A stretch of DNA of 64,000 nucleotides, from positions 3,100,001-3,164,000 of the forward strand of contig NZ_CP018786.1 of NCBI RefSeq assembly GCF_002025665.1. The letters are read 5' to 3'. Both the position numbers and the translations under genes were made by a program. Under the pieces are notes generated by a model. That model worked only from the letters and a program-made list of their open reading frames with translations, did no database searches and had not been told where the DNA came from. Shown in pieces: positions 62,456 through 64,000 of the stretch. Origin of the DNA: Chryseobacterium indologenes. GTDB lineage: Bacteria; Bacteroidota; Bacteroidia; Flavobacteriales; Weeksellaceae. Numbering within the stretch: the stretch's first letter is position 1; every line of letters starts with the position of its first letter.

Positions 62456-63478
62456 TTATTTGATCTGAACTTCATAAATCTTTGGCCAGTTCTTTCCAGT
62501 TACCAGCATATTCTCTCCTTTGAAAGCGATTCCGTTCAGTACATCATCACTTCCTTTGGTATTCTGTTTTGCGATTTCTGTAAAATCAAAAGTTCCCACT
62601 ACTTCTCCATTGGCTGGATTGATCTTTAAAATAATCGGCTTCTGCCATACGTTGGCATAGATAAATCCGTTGTGGTATTCCAGCTCGTTCAACTGGTCAT
62701 AAGCCTGAGAACTTCCTGCAACTGCAATATATTTAATCAGTTTTGAAGGATCGTTTACATCAAGGAAATATAAAAGCTTACTTCCATCAGAAGCAATCAG
62801 GCTTTTCCCGTCATATGTTAATCCCCAACCTTCACCTAATACATTTGGATAAGCAAATTCTGAAAGCAACTTTAATGAACTTTTATCATAAACATATCCT
62901 TTTTTGCTCTGCCATGTCAACTGGTACACTTTATCACCCACGATGGTACTTCCTTCAGAAAAGTCTTCCTGAGCCTGTTTTGTAGAAGCCAACGGAGTGG
63001 TTGTTCCCAGCGTGTATTTTAAAATCTGTGAAGATCCGTTTTGTCCGTCACTTTCATAAATAGTATTTCCTTCGATCTGGAAACCCTGTACAAAGTTTTT
63101 AGGATCGTGAGGATATTCGGCTACAATCTGATAAGGAATATTTTTTTCAGGATTTTTTGCAAATACATTGATGGTAGCATCCTGATTAAGGACTTCACCT
63201 CCCTTTGTTTTAATGTTGAAGGTAACAGCATTGTCCCCTAATGTAAAAAATTTAGGGTCAATTGTTAAATCTGTTGTTTCTTTATCTCCAAAGCTGATCG
63301 TTACGCTTTCTGCATTTTCCGTTACCTCTTTCGGAAGCTCAAGCTTATCTCCGAAATGGTATCCCTTCGCCTCCATTGAAGTATTATAAGTGTTTAATGT
63401 ATTAAGAATCTCTTTATCCTTATTACAAGACGCCAATAATAAAATCGCTGCGAAACCCGCTATTATACTTTTTTTCAT
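62456..63478 (-). CDS. Glutaminyl-peptide cyclotransferase lipoprotein, copy 2
   Basis: A 340-residue lipoprotein (signal ending LLASC, Cys18). It follows the same plan as copy 1: YPHDPKNFVQGFQIEGN, YESDGQNGSSQILKY, SEGSTIVGDKVYQLTWQ, EGWGLTYDGKSLIASDGS and LNELEYHNGFIYANVW. The two share most residues in the propeller but differ in the tail and in some blade loops, so they arose by tandem duplication and may have different targets. Separated from copy 1 by a terminator. Confidence 0.88.
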   Translation of the reverse strand: MKKSIIAGFAAILLLASCNKDKEILNTLNTYNTSMEAKGYHFGDKLELPKEVTENAESVTISFGDKETTDLTIDPKFFTLGDNAVTFNIKTKGGEVLNQDATINVFAKNPEKNIPYQIVAEYPHDPKNFVQGFQIEGNTIYESDGQNGSSQILKYTLGTTTPLASTKQAQEDFSEGSTIVGDKVYQLTWQSKKGYVYDKSSLKLLSEFAYPNVLGEGWGLTYDGKSLIASDGSKLLYFLDVNDPSKLIKYIAVAGSSQAYDQLNELEYHNGFIYANVWQKPIILKINPANGEVVGTFDFTEIAKQNTKGSDDVLNGIAFKGENMLVTGKNWPKIYEVQIK

Positions 63479-63513
63479 TGAATTTCTAAATATTTCTCCA
63501 AAAATAGCAAATT

Positions 63514-63897
63514 TTATTCCGTATTGCCAATATTATCTACGGGTTCACCAAATTGTAATATGTATCCATTGTTGTCATATATTGCAAATTCTCTCATTCC
63601 CCATTCAAAAGTTTCAATTTCATAGCAGACTTTGGCTTTTGTTTTAAGGTCTTCCCAAAGATCATCCACTTGATTTACATTGAAATAAAATGATCCTGAA
63701 AACCCTATGGAAGTATTGTTTTCATGCTCGTTAGGTTGAGAAAGCATAATGTATACTTCATCTTTTCGAAGAGAGGCCCATTGCCAGTCGTCATTTCTGC
63801 CCATCAGTGTAAATCCGAGAACATTCATATAAAATGCGATGGTTTCATCAAGATTTTCTGTCCAGAAAATAGGGCGAAGTCCTGTAAACTCTGTCAT
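63514..63897 (-). CDS. VOC-family (glyoxalase/bleomycin-resistance fold) protein
   Basis: A 127-residue protein with the VOC fold: LRPIFWTENLDETIAFYMNV at the start, VLGFTLMGR, GSFYFNVNQVDDLWEDLK and the closing EFAIYDNNGYILQFGEP, where the Glu is a metal ligand in active members. Relatives include glyoxalases and drug-binding resistance proteins; the substrate is unknown. Its ATG overlaps the stop of the gene upstream (ATGA), so they are cotranscribed. Confidence 0.85.
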   Translation of the reverse strand: MTEFTGLRPIFWTENLDETIAFYMNVLGFTLMGRNDDWQWASLRKDEVYIMLSQPNEHENNTSIGFSGSFYFNVNQVDDLWEDLKTKAKVCYEIETFEWGMREFAIYDNNGYILQFGEPVDNIGNTE

Positions 63898-64000
63898 GAT
63901 TCCTGTAATTCAAAGGTATTTTTATTGATTTTCATATTCAGAGAAACCCATGTTTCCTGATCTATTTTGGCTTCACTCTTAACATAAGGATCAAAAGCAA
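63894..64000 (-). CDS. 3' end of an unidentified gene
   Basis: Thirty-four codons run from the window edge to a TGA at 63894-63896: AFDPYVKSEAKIDQETWVSL and then NMKINKNTFELQES. The frame is open to the edge and overlaps the VOC gene start by four bases. Too short to identify. Confidence 0.6.
   Translation of the reverse strand, partial: AFDPYVKSEAKIDQETWVSLNMKINKNTFELQES

Overview
The window reads as chromosome from a flavobacterium of the Chryseobacterium type (Bacteroidota, Weeksellaceae). The support is: AT-rich DNA; Bacteroidota promoters of the TTTG-N19-TAnnTTTG kind (best example at 57452-57483); few Shine-Dalgarno sequences; a SusC/SusD pair; a type IX secretion (T9SS) C-terminal sorting domain; a PER/VEB-like class A beta-lactamase; and at least 15 signal peptides whose mature protein would start with Gln (the Bacteroidota Q-rule). 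No tRNA, rRNA, CRISPR array or complete insertion sequence was seen.

Layout. 1-9 kb: a TonB-plug protein gene broken by an in-frame TGA, an orphan OLD-family nuclease, an MBL-fold hydrolase, hutU with a Crp-like regulator, a (TTTAGGG)n array, a DUF559 nuclease gene enclosed by about 60 bp inverted repeats, and a 2-hydroxyacid dehydrogenase. 9-17 kb: pcm, a lipoprotein, a Gfo/Idh/MocA oxidoreductase, a GH5 enzyme with a CBM6-like domain, the beta-lactamase and a 3-hydroxybutyryl-CoA dehydrogenase. 17-34 kb: mostly housekeeping genes (pheT, dnaN, dgkA-like, purL, purB) with an AraC/RclC-like pair, a GDSL hydrolase, a barstar-like protein and several dispersed palindromic repeats.

34-47 kb is the most striking region. 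On the minus strand a T9SS cargo protein, an SpvB/TcB-like protein and a full Rhs protein with its own toxin tip and immunity candidate form an operon. Downstream lie two orphan Rhs C-terminal cassettes. Each opens just after a stop codon at the same place in the Rhs core, has no proper start, and carries a different toxin tip plus its own overlapping immunity candidate and terminator. This looks like a toxin-switching archive. A 47-residue Cys-rich peptide with a double-glycine leader lies just beyond it.

47-57 kb: two paralogous small secreted proteins, then a polysaccharide utilisation locus (SusC, SusD, GH144-like endo-beta-1,2-glucanase, alpha/beta hydrolase, GH3 beta-glucosidase), most simply read as a beta-1,2-glucan system. 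57-64 kb: DUF4197 and DUF493 proteins, an ArsC-like protein, a deoxynucleoside kinase, two tandem lipoprotein glutaminyl-peptide cyclotransferases (which would act on the Gln-starting exported proteins), a VOC protein and the 3' end of one more gene.

The other unusual theme is repeats. It includes a hairpin repeat with compensatory changes that encloses the DUF559 gene and has a solo copy at 23.5 kb; GGGCTTTAGCCC palindromes in several gaps; two perfect heptamer arrays; degenerate heptamer blocks inside the T9SS cargo gene; and a 199 bp direct repeat around a small membrane protein gene.
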